Source: Silanimonas lenta DSM 16282
GTDB lineage: Bacteria > Pseudomonadota > Gammaproteobacteria > Xanthomonadales > Xanthomonadaceae
DNA length: 64,000 nt
Direction of reading: 5' to 3'
Assembly: GCF_000429065.1 (NCBI RefSeq)
Contig: NZ_KE386844.1
Coordinates: forward strand, 376,109 to 440,108
Made by a program: the position numbers and the translations under genes. The stretch's first letter is position 1. The number at the start of each line of letters is the position of its first letter. The notes beneath the pieces were generated by a model. That model saw nothing but the letters and a program-made list of their open reading frames with translations, was not told the origin of the DNA and searched no databases. Shown piece after piece: positions 18,649-27,719 of this stretch.

Positions 18649-20433
18649 ATGCCCGTCCCCGTTTCCCCCTTGCCGCGTCGCCGGCCCGCCCTGCTGCCGC
18701 TCGCCGTCGCGCTCGCGCTTTCGCTCGCCGCCTGCGCCCCGCGCGAGCCGGCGGTGGACGTCGAGGGCATCGCCGCCGTGCAGGGTAGCGGCGAGCGCAG
18801 CGCCTTCGAGGGCCGGCGGGCGCGCATCGAGGGTGTGGTGACCCTGCGCTTCGAGGACGGCAATGGCGGCGTGTTCGTGCAGAGCCTCGTGCCCGATGCC
18901 GACCCGGAGACCGCGGAGGGCCTGTTCCTGCTGCCGGCCCCCGGCCAGCCGGAACTGCGGGTGGGCCAGCACCTCCGCGCCACCGGCACCGTGGCCGAGG
19001 CCGGCCCGGGCGAGGCCAGCCTGACCACCCTGGCCGATGCCGAGGTGCGGGTGCTGGGCGAGGCGCCGCTGCCGGCGCCGGTGGTGCTCGATGCGCCGCC
19101 GCCGCGCTGGGAGGCGCTGGAGGGCATGCGCGTGCGCATCGAGGCGCCGCTCACCGTCACCGGCAACGAGGCGCTCGCCCAGTACGGCGAGCTGCGCCTC
19201 GCTTTCGGCGGCCGGCTGATGACCCCCACCGAAGTGGTGCCCCCGGGCGTGCCGGCGCTGGCCCGGCAGGGCGAGAACCAGGCGCGGATGATCCGCCTCG
19301 ACGATGCCCGCGCGGCGCAGAACCCCGATCCCATCGCCTGGCTGCCGGAGCCGCTCTCGCCTGCCGCGCCGCTGCGCGCCGGCAGCGTGCTGCACGGCGT
19401 GGCCGGGGTGGTGGACCAGCGCTTCGGCGCCTACCGCGTGCAGGCCGAGGCCGAGGTGGAGCGCATCGAGCAGGCGCCGCGCCCGGCGGCACCGCAGGTG
19501 GCGGGCAGCCTGCGCATCGCCGGGATGAACCTGCTCAACCTGTTCAATGGCGATGGCATGGGCGGCGGCTTCCCGACCGCGCGCGGGGCTGCCAGCGCCG
19601 AGGACTACCAGCGCCAGCGCGCCAAGCTGGTGGCGGTGGTGCAGGGCCTCGACCCGGACATCATCGCCGCGCAGGAAATGGAGAACGACGGCTTCGGGCC
19701 GGAGAGTTCGGCACGCCAGTTCGCCGCCGCCCTCGAGGCCGCCCAGCCGGGGGCGCGCTGGCAGGTGGTGGCCCCGGAGGTGGCGCCCGGCAGCGACCAG
19801 ATCGCCGTGGCCCTCCTCTACCGCGCCGACCGCGTGCAGGCCGTCGGCCGCCCGGCGCTGAAGCTCGACGGCCCCTTCCAGCAGGGCAGCCGCCCGCCGC
19901 TGGCGCAGAGCTTCCGCCAGGGCCGCGGCCCGGTGTTCACCGTGGTCAGCCTGCACTTCAAGAGCAAGGGCGGCTGTGGCGAGGCTCAGGGCGCCGACGC
20001 CAACCAGGGCGATGGCCAGGCCTGCTTCAATGCCCAGCGCGTGGAGAGCGCGCGGGTGCTGGCCGACTGGATCGCCAGCGACCCCACGGCGAGCGGCAGC
20101 GACCGCGTGGCCCTGGTGGGCGACTTCAACGCCTACGGCATGGAGGACCCGATCCGCCTGCTGCGCGAGCGCGGCTTCATCGATCCGTGGCAGGGCGAGG
20201 AGAGCCACAGCTTCGTCTTCGACGGCCAGGCCGGCCGCCTCGACCACGCCCTGCTCAGCCCCTCGCTGCACGCCGCCCTGCGCGGCAAGGCGAAGTGGGC
20301 GGTGAACAGCGACGAGTCTGTGGCCTTCGCCTACGACGGCGCCCTCGGCCGCGCCGAGGAAACGCCCACGCCCTGGCGCAGCTCCGACCACGATCCCCTG
20401 CTGCTCGGTTTCGATCTCGAGGCGGCCCGCTGA
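18649..20433 (+). CDS. ExeM/NucH-family extracellular nuclease, predicted lipoprotein
   Basis: 594 residues. The N-terminus has a lipobox (LSLAACAPRE), so the mature protein should be lipid-anchored. The first half is an OB-fold-like region (GVVTLRFEDGNGGVFVQS). The second half is an endonuclease/exonuclease/phosphatase domain with RIAGMNLLNLFN, metal-binding QEMEND, VSLHFKSKGG, catalytic GDFNAYG and the final SDHDPLLLGFD. Most ExeM proteins are secreted or LPXTG/Gly-Gly-CTERM anchored, so a lipoprotein form is notable. It likely degrades extracellular DNA for nutrient or biofilm turnover. Confidence 0.88.
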   Translation: MPVPVSPLPRRRPALLPLAVALALSLAACAPREPAVDVEGIAAVQGSGERSAFEGRRARIEGVVTLRFEDGNGGVFVQSLVPDADPETAEGLFLLPAPGQPELRVGQHLRATGTVAEAGPGEASLTTLADAEVRVLGEAPLPAPVVLDAPPPRWEALEGMRVRIEAPLTVTGNEALAQYGELRLAFGGRLMTPTEVVPPGVPALARQGENQARMIRLDDARAAQNPDPIAWLPEPLSPAAPLRAGSVLHGVAGVVDQRFGAYRVQAEAEVERIEQAPRPAAPQVAGSLRIAGMNLLNLFNGDGMGGGFPTARGAASAEDYQRQRAKLVAVVQGLDPDIIAAQEMENDGFGPESSARQFAAALEAAQPGARWQVVAPEVAPGSDQIAVALLYRADRVQAVGRPALKLDGPFQQGSRPPLAQSFRQGRGPVFTVVSLHFKSKGGCGEAQGADANQGDGQACFNAQRVESARVLADWIASDPTASGSDRVALVGDFNAYGMEDPIRLLRERGFIDPWQGEESHSFVFDGQAGRLDHALLSPSLHAALRGKAKWAVNSDESVAFAYDGALGRAEETPTPWRSSDHDPLLLGFDLEAAR

Positions 20434-20458
20434 GCGCGGCTGCTAGACTCCGCCGCGC

Positions 20459-21133
20459 ATGAGCGCCGCGCCCGACTTCCCCACCGCCTCCGGCCCGATC
20501 GAGCTGGCCGGGCCCGCCGGCCGCATCGAGGCCTACTGCGAGCTGCCGCGGCCCGAGGATGCCCGCCGCGCGGTGGCGGTGGTCTGCCACCCGCACCCGC
20601 CGGATGGCGGCACCATGGACAACAAGGTGGTCACCACGATCACCCGTGCGCTTTCCGAGCTCGGCATCGCCAGCCTGCGCTTCAACTTCCGCGGCGTCGG
20701 CGCTTCGGAGGGCGAGTACGACGCCGGCCGCGGCGAGACCCTCGATCTGCTGGCGGTGGCGCAGTGGGCCATCGCCCGCTGCCCCGGCGATGCCTTCTGG
20801 CTCGGCGGCTTCTCCTTCGGCGCCTGGGTGGCGCTGCGCGCCGCGCGCCAGTTGCCGGTCAAGCAGATGGTCTGCATCGCCCCGCCGGTGGGCTTCCGCG
20901 ATTTCACCGGGGTGCCGCCGCCTCCGTGCCCCTGGCTGGTGGTGCAGGGCGAGGCCGACGACGTGGTCGACCCGCAGGCGGTGTTCGACTGGGTGGCCGC
21001 CGCCGAGAACCCGCCCACCCTGGTGCGCATGCAGGAGGCCGGGCACTTCTTCCACCGCCGCCTCGTCGATCTTCGCGGCGCGATCCGCAACGGCGTGGCG
21101 AAGCCCCTGCCGCCGCTGCGCCGGCAGGCCTGA
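20459..21133 (+). CDS. Alpha/beta hydrolase (serine-aminopeptidase-like, YfhR/KANL3-type)
   Basis: 224 residues, cytoplasmic. It begins with VVCHPHPPDGGTMDNKVV, the signature of this small hydrolase family. The catalytic triad can be placed: Ser in the elbow GGFSFGAW, Asp in QGEADDVVD, and His in EAGHFFHRRL. The natural substrate is unknown for this family. A TAGACT box at 20444-20449 lies 9 bases before the ATG, suggesting a short leader. The stop is 7 bases before zapE, opening a compact run of genes. Confidence 0.88.
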   Translation: MSAAPDFPTASGPIELAGPAGRIEAYCELPRPEDARRAVAVVCHPHPPDGGTMDNKVVTTITRALSELGIASLRFNFRGVGASEGEYDAGRGETLDLLAVAQWAIARCPGDAFWLGGFSFGAWVALRAARQLPVKQMVCIAPPVGFRDFTGVPPPPCPWLVVQGEADDVVDPQAVFDWVAAAENPPTLVRMQEAGHFFHRRLVDLRGAIRNGVAKPLPPLRRQA

Positions 21134-21140
21134 TCCGCCC

Positions 21141-22232
21141 ATGCCGGGCCGCCCCTCGAAGCGCTACCTCGATGGCGTGGCGGAAGGCCGCTGGCAGCAG
21201 GATGCCGGCCAGCTCGCCGCGCTCGTCGAGCTCGACCGCATTGCGCTCGCCCTGCTGGAGCGCCGCCGCGCCGGCCCGCTGAAGCGCCTGGGCTTCCGCC
21301 TCGCCGGCCATGCCGGGGTGCGCGGGCTCTACCTCTGGGGCGGGGTGGGGCGCGGCAAGACCCTGCTCTGCGATCTTCTGCTGGAGGCCTGTGCCGAGCT
21401 GCAGCCCACGCGCCTGCACTACCACCGCTTCATGCAGGAGGTGCATGCGCGGATGAAGGCGCTTTCCGACACTGCCGACACCCTGAGCGTGGTGGCGGCG
21501 CAGTTCGCCAAGGCCTCGCCGCTCTTGGTGCTGGACGAGTTCTTCGTCAACGACATCGCCGATGCGATGATCCTCTCGCGCCTGCTCGAGCAGCTCTTCG
21601 AGCGCGGCGTCACCCTCGTCACCACCTCCAATGTCCCGCCCTCGGGCCTGTATGCCAACGGCCTGCAGCGCTCGCGCTTCCTGCCGGCGATCGCGCTGCT
21701 CGAGCGCGACTGCGTGGTGCACCGGCTGGCCAGCGACACCGACTTCCGCCTGCGCGAGCTCACCGCCGCCGCCACCTGGCATGTGCCGATCGACGCCGCC
21801 GGCGAGGCGGCGATGGCCGAGCGCTTCCGGGTGCTGAATGGCCTCGGCCACTGCGTGGAAGGGCCGCTGGTGGTGAATGGCCGGGAGATCCCGGCCCGGG
21901 CGCTCGGCGAAGGCGTGGCCTGGTTCGACTTCGAGGCCCTGTGCGAGGGCCCGCGCTCGGCCGCCGATTACATCGAGATCGCCCGCGAGCACCACACCCT
22001 GCTGCTGAGCCGGGTGCCGGTGTTCCGCGACGAGGCCCTGGATCCGGCGCGGCGCTTCATCCATCTCGTCGACGAACTCTACGACCGCAACGTGAACCTG
22101 CTCGCCACCGCGGCGGCCGAGCCGCGCGGGCTCTACCGCGGCCACAGGCTGGTGGTGGAATTCGACCGCTGCATCTCGCGGCTCACCGAGATGCGCAGCC
22201 AGGAATACCTCGCGCGGGCGCACCGCCCATGA
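21141..22232 (+). CDS. zapE: Cell-division ATPase ZapE (AFG1-like)
   Basis: 363 residues. ZapE is an AAA-like ATPase that binds FtsZ and destabilises Z-ring polymers during division, chiefly under stress. It has Walker A GGVGRGKT, the segment HYHRFMQEVHARM, Walker B LLVLDEFFVNDIADAMIL and sensor motif TTSNVPPSGLYANGLQRSRFLPAI, all diagnostic of the AFG1/ZapE family. The start at 21141 follows the hydrolase stop by 7 bases. The stop overlaps the next gene by four bases (ATGA). Confidence 0.95.
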   Translation: MPGRPSKRYLDGVAEGRWQQDAGQLAALVELDRIALALLERRRAGPLKRLGFRLAGHAGVRGLYLWGGVGRGKTLLCDLLLEACAELQPTRLHYHRFMQEVHARMKALSDTADTLSVVAAQFAKASPLLVLDEFFVNDIADAMILSRLLEQLFERGVTLVTTSNVPPSGLYANGLQRSRFLPAIALLERDCVVHRLASDTDFRLRELTAAATWHVPIDAAGEAAMAERFRVLNGLGHCVEGPLVVNGREIPARALGEGVAWFDFEALCEGPRSAADYIEIAREHHTLLLSRVPVFRDEALDPARRFIHLVDELYDRNVNLLATAAAEPRGLYRGHRLVVEFDRCISRLTEMRSQEYLARAHRP

Positions 22233-23569
22233 ACGCCGCACCGCGCCCGGGCCACGCGCGCGCCGGGGCGGCCCTGCCCTGGCTGGCTGCGGCCCTGGCG
22301 ATGGGCGGCTACTTCCTGCTGTTCAGCCCGGGGCACTACAGCTTCGATGCCGCCTACCAGTGGTGGATGGCCCGCCATGGCGAGTTCCACAGCACCCATC
22401 CGGTGGCCATGACCTGGCTGTGGCGCGGCAGTGCCGCGCTGTTGCCCGACCCGCAGGGTTTCTTCGCCCTGCAGCTCGCCTTCGTCGGCGCCGGGCTGGC
22501 CCTGGTGGCCAGCGCCCTGCCGTGGTCGCGCGGGGTGCAGGCCCTGGTGGTGCTGGGCCTTGCGGCCTGGCCGGCCATCGGCGGCCTGCTGCCGCAGGTG
22601 TGGAAGGACGTGTGGCTGCTCGGGGCGCTGCTGCTCGCCTGCGGCGCCCTGCTGCGGGGCGAGCGTGCGCCGCATGCCGGCTGGCGGGCCCTGGCCCTGC
22701 TGATGCTGGCCTTCGCCACCGCCCTGCGCTTCAACGCCCTCACCGGGGTGTTGCCGCTGCTCGCCTGGCTGCTGGTGCAGCAGCGGCGGGCCGCGGCCGC
22801 GGCAGCCGGCGGGCCGGTGCCGGCCTGGCGCTGGCTCTGGCCGCTGCCGCTCATGCTGCTCTTGGCCTGGCTGCCCGGGGCGCTCACGCCGCAGCGCGCG
22901 GTGCCGGCCTGGCCCTATGTGGCGCTCTGGGACCTGGTCGCCGTGGGCCTCGAGACCGGGCGCCTCGACATCCCTCCCAGCCTGCTCGCCGAGGGCGCCA
23001 CGCCTGCGGCCTTCGCTCCGCACTTCCGCGCCGACAGCAATACCAGCACCCTGGCCTCGGGCCTCACCCGCTATTCCGAGGCGCGGCTGCTGGAACCGGG
23101 CGAGGCCTCTGCCCTGCTGCGGGCCTGGCTTTCCCTGCCGCTGCGCGAACCCGGGGCCTGGGCGCGCCACCGCCTGCGGCTTGCCGGCCACCTGCTGGGC
23201 GGCAGCGCCAGCCCGCGCGACCCGCGGCTGATGCTGATGCCCGGCATCGTGCCCCTGCGCGACAACCCGGCGATCGAGCCGAACCCCTCGCCCTGGGCCG
23301 GGCGTCTGCAGGCCTTCTGGGAGCGCAGCACCGCCACGCCGGTGTTCGAGGGCCGCTGGTACCTGCTGCTGGCGCTCGCGGTGGCGGGCCTTGCCGCGTG
23401 GCGGCGCCAGGGGCCCGCCCTGGCCGTCGCCGCCTCGGCGCTGGCGCTGGCCCTGCCCCTGCTGCTGGTGGCTCCCAGCGCCGAGTTCCGTTTCCTGCTC
23501 TGGCCGGTGGCCGCGGCCCTGCTCTCGGCCCTGCTGCTGGCGGCGGGGCGCTATCCTTCGCGGCGATGA
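22229..23569 (+). CDS. Multi-pass membrane protein, possible GT-C glycosyltransferase
   Basis: 446 residues with about ten hydrophobic helices. The first periplasmic loop contains HYSFDAAYQWWMARHGEFHSTH, an arrangement like that in GT-C glycosyltransferases and DUF6020-type proteins, where an acidic pair near the first loop binds a polyprenyl-linked sugar. No DxD motif is present, so transferase activity is a guess. A soluble stretch (residues about 225-350) lies between helix groups. The gene overlaps zapE and queF by four bases on each side, so expression is coupled, but this does not reveal the function. Confidence 0.6.
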   Translation: MNAAPRPGHARAGAALPWLAAALAMGGYFLLFSPGHYSFDAAYQWWMARHGEFHSTHPVAMTWLWRGSAALLPDPQGFFALQLAFVGAGLALVASALPWSRGVQALVVLGLAAWPAIGGLLPQVWKDVWLLGALLLACGALLRGERAPHAGWRALALLMLAFATALRFNALTGVLPLLAWLLVQQRRAAAAAAGGPVPAWRWLWPLPLMLLLAWLPGALTPQRAVPAWPYVALWDLVAVGLETGRLDIPPSLLAEGATPAAFAPHFRADSNTSTLASGLTRYSEARLLEPGEASALLRAWLSLPLREPGAWARHRLRLAGHLLGGSASPRDPRLMLMPGIVPLRDNPAIEPNPSPWAGRLQAFWERSTATPVFEGRWYLLLALAVAGLAAWRRQGPALAVAASALALALPLLLVAPSAEFRFLLWPVAAALLSALLLAAGRYPSRR

Positions 23570-24393
23570 ATACTCCCGAAGCCTCGATGCTCGGCAAGGA
23601 CGTGGCCTACCCCACGGCCTACGACCCCGGCCTGCTCTTTCCCATCCCGCGCCGCGAGGCGCGCGCCCGGCTCGGTCTCGGCGAGGCCCTGCCCTTCGTC
23701 GGCGTGGATGTCTGGAATGCCTACGAACTGTCCTGGCTGGATTCCCGCGGCAAGCCGCAGGTGGCCCTGGCCGAGCTGCGGGTGCCGGCCGCCTCGCCGA
23801 ACCTCGTCGAATCGAAGAGCCTCAAGCTCTACCTGAATGCCTTTGCCCAGGAGCGCCTCGCCAATGCCGAGGCCCTGCGTGCCACCCTGGTGGCCGATCT
23901 CTCGGCGGCGGCGGGCGCGCCGGTTTCGGTGAGCCTGATCGCCCCCACCTCGCCGCAGGCCTTTCCGGTGAGCGTGCTGCCCGGCGAACTGATCGACAGC
24001 CTGCCCATCGCCATCGAGCACTACGGCCCGCCCGACCCCGGCCTGCTGGTGGCCGATGCCGCCGAGTGGGGGGAGGAGACCCTGGTCTCGCACCTGTTCC
24101 GCTCCAACTGCCCGGTCACCGGCCAGCCGGACTGGGCCAGCCTGCAGATCGCCTATGCCGGCCCGCGCCTCGACCGCGCCGGCCTCCTGCGCTACCTGGT
24201 GAGCTTCCGCACCCACAGCGATTTTCATGAGGCCTGCGTGGAGCGGATCTTCCTCGACCTGCTCGCCCGCTGCGCCCCGGCGAAGCTGGCGGTGTATGCC
24301 CGCTTCACCCGCCGTGGCGGGCTCGACATCAACCCCTTCCGGGCCTTGCCCGGCGCGGCGATGCCGGACAATCTGCGGCTGTCGCGGCAGTAG
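23566..24393 (+). CDS. queF: NADPH-dependent 7-cyano-7-deazaguanine reductase
   Basis: 275 residues, the long two-module form. QueF reduces preQ0 to preQ1, the last free-base step of queuosine biosynthesis. It has the QueF motif ESKSLKLYLNAF and the catalytic Cys in the SNCPVTGQPDWA segment. Substrate-binding residues are in FHEACVERIF, and the C-terminus is TRRGGLDINPF. The start ATG overlaps the preceding stop. No preQ1 riboswitch can precede it because the upstream sequence is coding. Confidence 0.95.
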   Translation: MNTPEASMLGKDVAYPTAYDPGLLFPIPRREARARLGLGEALPFVGVDVWNAYELSWLDSRGKPQVALAELRVPAASPNLVESKSLKLYLNAFAQERLANAEALRATLVADLSAAAGAPVSVSLIAPTSPQAFPVSVLPGELIDSLPIAIEHYGPPDPGLLVADAAEWGEETLVSHLFRSNCPVTGQPDWASLQIAYAGPRLDRAGLLRYLVSFRTHSDFHEACVERIFLDLLARCAPAKLAVYARFTRRGGLDINPFRALPGAAMPDNLRLSRQ

Positions 24394-24407
24394 CCCCGGA
24401 GCCCGCC

Positions 24408-24902
24408 ATGCCCCGCCCCCGTTTCCTGCGCCCGCTGCCCCTGATCGCCGGCCTCGTCCTGCTTGCCGCCTGCGGCAGGGGTCCGGCGGAAGAGGCGGCG
24501 CCCGCCGCCCCGGCCCTGCCCGCGCCCGCGACGGAGGCGGCTGCGCCGAGTCCGGTGCCGGCCCTGCCGCGCGGCACGCTGGAGGCCGTGGCCCTGGAAC
24601 TGGGCGCCGGCCTGGATGCCGATGGCCGCGTGGCCCAGGTGGCCGAGCGCTTCCGCCCGCGCGATACCGTGCATGCCAGCCTCGTCACCGTGGGCGAGGC
24701 GCCGGCCGCCATGCTCTCGGTGCAGTGGCGCAGCGCCGAGGGCCGGGTGCTGGCGGCAGACGAGCGCGCCATCCAGCCCACGGGCCCGGCGGTGCACACC
24801 TTCAGCCGGCAGGTGGCGGGCGGCTGGCCGCCCGGGCGCTACGAGGTGGAGGTCAGGCTCAACGGCGAGAGCGCGGGCGTGCGCGCCTTCGAGGTGCGGT
24901 GA
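24408..24902 (+). CDS. Hypothetical lipoprotein
   Basis: 164 residues. It has a clear lipobox (LVLLAACGRG), a Pro/Ala/Glu-rich linker (residues about 25-55) that would hold it away from the membrane, and a C-terminal beta-rich domain of about 100 residues. That domain resembles all-beta immunoglobulin-like or carbohydrate-binding folds (for example VEVRLNGESAGVRAFEVR). No enzyme motif is seen. Gly at +2 after the Cys suggests outer-membrane sorting. It overlaps the next gene (GTGA) and follows queF by 14 bases. Confidence 0.7.
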   Translation: MPRPRFLRPLPLIAGLVLLAACGRGPAEEAAPAAPALPAPATEAAAPSPVPALPRGTLEAVALELGAGLDADGRVAQVAERFRPRDTVHASLVTVGEAPAAMLSVQWRSAEGRVLAADERAIQPTGPAVHTFSRQVAGGWPPGRYEVEVRLNGESAGVRAFEVR

Positions 24903-25534
24903 AGCGCCTCCTGCCCCTGTTCGGCCTCGCGGCCGCGCTGCCCCTGTTCCTGCTGGCGGCGGCGCATTATCCGGGCGGGAACGACCGTGACCCCGCGGCA
25001 GTGGGCTTCCGCTTCACCGAGAACTACGTCAGCGCCCTGTTCCAGCCGCTGGCCATCAACGGCATGGAGAACGCGGCGCGGCCCTACGCGGTGCCGGCCA
25101 TCCTGCTGCTCGGGGTATCGATGGCCTACATGTTCTGGGCGGTCTCGCGCACCACCGAGGCGCGGGGCACGCGCAAGACCATCGAGATCTTCGGCATCGG
25201 CACGGCGGTGTACACCGTGCTCGGGGTGAACACGCCGATGCACGACCTGCTGGTGGTGATCGCCGCGGTGTTCTACGCCATCGCCGCGCTGGCCATGCTG
25301 CGCCTGCTGCACGGGGCGCAGCGCGGGTGGGCCGTGGCCCTGGGGGTGCTGAGCCTGGGCTGCCTCGCGGCGCTGGCGGCGATGCGGCATGCGGGCTTTT
25401 ATCCGGCACTGGCGCCGATCACCGAGTGGACGCTGTTCGTCCTGGCGGCACTGTGGCTGGCCGGCGTGTACTGCGCGCGCACCGCTCCCGCCGTGCCGGC
25501 TTCCGCCGCCAAGGATCCCGGCGCGCCGCGCTAG
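24899..25534 (+). CDS. Multi-pass membrane protein, DUF998-like appearance
   Basis: 211 residues from a GTG that overlaps the lipoprotein stop. It has six hydrophobic helices, an N-terminal helix followed by a periplasmic loop (HYPGGNDRDPAAVGFRFTENYVSAL), and an internal pattern MHDLLVVIAAVFYAIAAL similar to DUF998-type proteins. The function is unknown. The coupling to the lipoprotein suggests that the two act together at the envelope. The stop overlaps the stop of the TonB-dependent receptor on the other strand. Confidence 0.65.
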   Translation: MKRLLPLFGLAAALPLFLLAAAHYPGGNDRDPAAVGFRFTENYVSALFQPLAINGMENAARPYAVPAILLLGVSMAYMFWAVSRTTEARGTRKTIEIFGIGTAVYTVLGVNTPMHDLLVVIAAVFYAIAALAMLRLLHGAQRGWAVALGVLSLGCLAALAAMRHAGFYPALAPITEWTLFVLAALWLAGVYCARTAPAVPASAAKDPGAPR

Positions 25535-27591
25535 TCGCGGCGCTCGATGCCGAGGAACAGGCTGCGCCCGGCGCCGGGGAAGGCGCGTTCCTCGCCGAAG
25601 GCGAAGTCGAGGCGCTCGGCATAGTGCCGGTCGGTGAGGTTCAGCAGCCGCAGCGAGAGGCTCCAGCCTTCGTCGAGGGCGAGGCGCGAGCGCAGGTGCC
25701 AGAGCACGTGGCCGCCGTAGCGCCGGGTGTTGGCGGCGTCCAGCGGGTAGCCGCCCTGCCACTGGCCTTCCAGCTCCAGGTCGAGGCGCTCGTGCACGCG
25801 GCGGCCGAGACGCAGCCCGCCCAGCCATTCCGGGGCGGTGTCGATGCGCGCGCCGCGCCGCACCTGCTCGCCGCCCGGCAGCAGGCCGTCGAAGGCATAA
25901 CGCTGGTCGCTCCAGGCGAGGTTCGCCTCCAGCGAGAACGCGCCGGGCAGGGGCAGGCGCAGCTCGAATTCGATGCCCAGGTGCTCGGTGGCGGCCCCGG
26001 GCACCGAGAGCCCGGCGGCATCGCGCAGGATCACGTCGCGCTTGCGCATGGCGTAGGCATCGAGGGCCAGCGCGAGGCCCTCGCGCCCGTAGCGCAGTCC
26101 GGCCTCGAGGCTGTGCGCGGTTTCCGGGGCGAAGGCCTCCACCGTCTGCCCGCGCTGCAGGCGGTAGAGCTCGGTGGCCTGCGGGAAGCGGAAAGCCCGG
26201 GCGGCGCGGGCGCTGAAGGCCCAGTGCGCATCCAGCGGCTGGCGCCAGCCGAGCTGGAAGGCGGCGGCCTGGAAGCGGTCGCGGCGGTCCTCGGGCCGCA
26301 GGTAGAGGCAGCCGCCGAAGCCGCAGGCGCTGCCGTCCTCGCGGAGGTTGCCGGCCGGGAGGCGGGTGTCGTAGCGGTAGCGCAGGGTCTCGCCGCGGGC
26401 GCCGAGCAGCAGGGTGCCGGGCCCGAGCGGCTGCAGCCATTCGCCGAACAGGGCGAGCTGGGCGATGTCGACGCGGTAGTCGTAGTGCCGGCCGGCCGGG
26501 CGCTGGGCGTTCTGCGCCGGGGTGCCGCTGCTGAGCGGGCGGGCCTGGGTCTGGCGCAGCCAGCCCTCGGCCCCCTCGAGGTCGAGGCCGAGGCGCAGCG
26601 CCTCGTGCTCGAACAGGCTCTGCAGGCCGAGGCTGCGGCTGCCGTTCTCCTCCAGCGGCTGGCCGAGGTTGAAGTGCTGCAGGAAGGTCTGGGACTCGCC
26701 GCGGGCATAGGGCCGGACGAGCAGCCAGCCGGCGCCCAGCGGGCGCTCGTGGTGCAGCAGCAGGCGGGCGGCCTCGGCCTCGCGGAAGGCTTCCGGGTTC
26801 TCGTTGGCGAAGCGGCGGTGGTCGCGCCAGGCGCCCTCGCCGCGCACGAAGCCGGCGGTGTCCTGGTCCAGGCGGTGCAGGGCGAGGGCGAGGCGGGGGC
26901 TGCCGGCCTCGCCGCGGGGCCGCCACTGCAGGCTGGCCTGCTCCAGCCGGTAGCCCTCGTCGGCACGGAAGCTGCCGGCGCGGGTGGCGTGGCCATCGAG
27001 GCGCAGCCGGCCGGCCGCGTCCTCCAGCGAGAGCAGGCCGCGGCGCAGGCCGTGTCGCCCGGCCTCGAGTCCGAAGGCGGTGCCGCTGCCGAAGGCGGGC
27101 GGCGCCACCGCCACCACGCCGTGCAGGGCATTGCTGCCGTGCACCGCGCTGCCGGGCCCGCGCAGCAGCTCGACCCGGCCGGCCTGGCGCAGGTTCACCT
27201 CCGAGAGCTGGTTGACGTTGCACAGGCCGGCGGGGCGGATCGGCACGCCGTCGTCCAGCACCAGGAAACTGCCGCAGGCGCCCGGCCCGGTGAGCACCGG
27301 CGAGCGCAGGGCCAACAGCTGCTCCTGCCCGCTGCCGCGGCTGGCCCAGGCGCCGGGCAGGCGGGCCAGGAGCTCGGCGGCATGGCTGGCGCCGGTCCGC
27401 GCCACGGCTTCGCCGTCCAGCCGGGCCACGGCCTCGGGTCGCCGGGCGGGGTCGCCGGGCAGGCGGCTGCTCACGGTGATGGCATCGAGCCGCCGGGCTT
27501 CGCCGGCGCCGGGAGCGGTCTGGGAGGCGGCGGCCAGCGGTGCTGCGAGGCACAGGCAGGGCAGCAGCAGGAAGCGGAAGGCAGGAGGCAC
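25531..27591 (-). CDS. TonB-dependent outer-membrane receptor
   Basis: 686 residues. It has a signal peptide and then a TonB-box-like stretch (RLDAITVSSRL). The plug domain contains GASHAAELLARLPG and a Cys-containing loop GPGACGSFLVLDDGVPIRPAGLCNVNQLSEVNL. The 22-strand barrel ends with the usual C-terminal aromatic-rich strand (AERLDFAFGEERAFPGAGRSLFLGIERR). It imports a scarce ligand, such as a siderophore, cobalamin or a metal complex. The ligand cannot be inferred, and no convincing riboswitch lies upstream. It is divergent from the cyclase with 128 bases between. Confidence 0.92.
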   Translation of the reverse strand: MPPAFRFLLLPCLCLAAPLAAASQTAPGAGEARRLDAITVSSRLPGDPARRPEAVARLDGEAVARTGASHAAELLARLPGAWASRGSGQEQLLALRSPVLTGPGACGSFLVLDDGVPIRPAGLCNVNQLSEVNLRQAGRVELLRGPGSAVHGSNALHGVVAVAPPAFGSGTAFGLEAGRHGLRRGLLSLEDAAGRLRLDGHATRAGSFRADEGYRLEQASLQWRPRGEAGSPRLALALHRLDQDTAGFVRGEGAWRDHRRFANENPEAFREAEAARLLLHHERPLGAGWLLVRPYARGESQTFLQHFNLGQPLEENGSRSLGLQSLFEHEALRLGLDLEGAEGWLRQTQARPLSSGTPAQNAQRPAGRHYDYRVDIAQLALFGEWLQPLGPGTLLLGARGETLRYRYDTRLPAGNLREDGSACGFGGCLYLRPEDRRDRFQAAAFQLGWRQPLDAHWAFSARAARAFRFPQATELYRLQRGQTVEAFAPETAHSLEAGLRYGREGLALALDAYAMRKRDVILRDAAGLSVPGAATEHLGIEFELRLPLPGAFSLEANLAWSDQRYAFDGLLPGGEQVRRGARIDTAPEWLGGLRLGRRVHERLDLELEGQWQGGYPLDAANTRRYGGHVLWHLRSRLALDEGWSLSLRLLNLTDRHYAERLDFAFGEERAFPGAGRSLFLGIERRD

Positions 27592-27719
27592 GGAAGCGGG
27601 CGGGTGGCTGGCAGGAAGACCGGGAATGTAAAAGCCTGCGCCAGCCGCGGGGCGTGAGCCGTGAATCCCGGAAACGCCCGCCTACACTCCCGGGCTGGTC
27701 TTCCTCCCGGCCCGATGCC

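Noticed and set aside
27592..27719. Possible cobalamin riboswitch before the TonB-dependent receptor
   Set aside because: Some fragments resemble the core (CACGGCT, CCCCGC), but the GCCACTG box and correct order of helices are absent, so I cannot support it.
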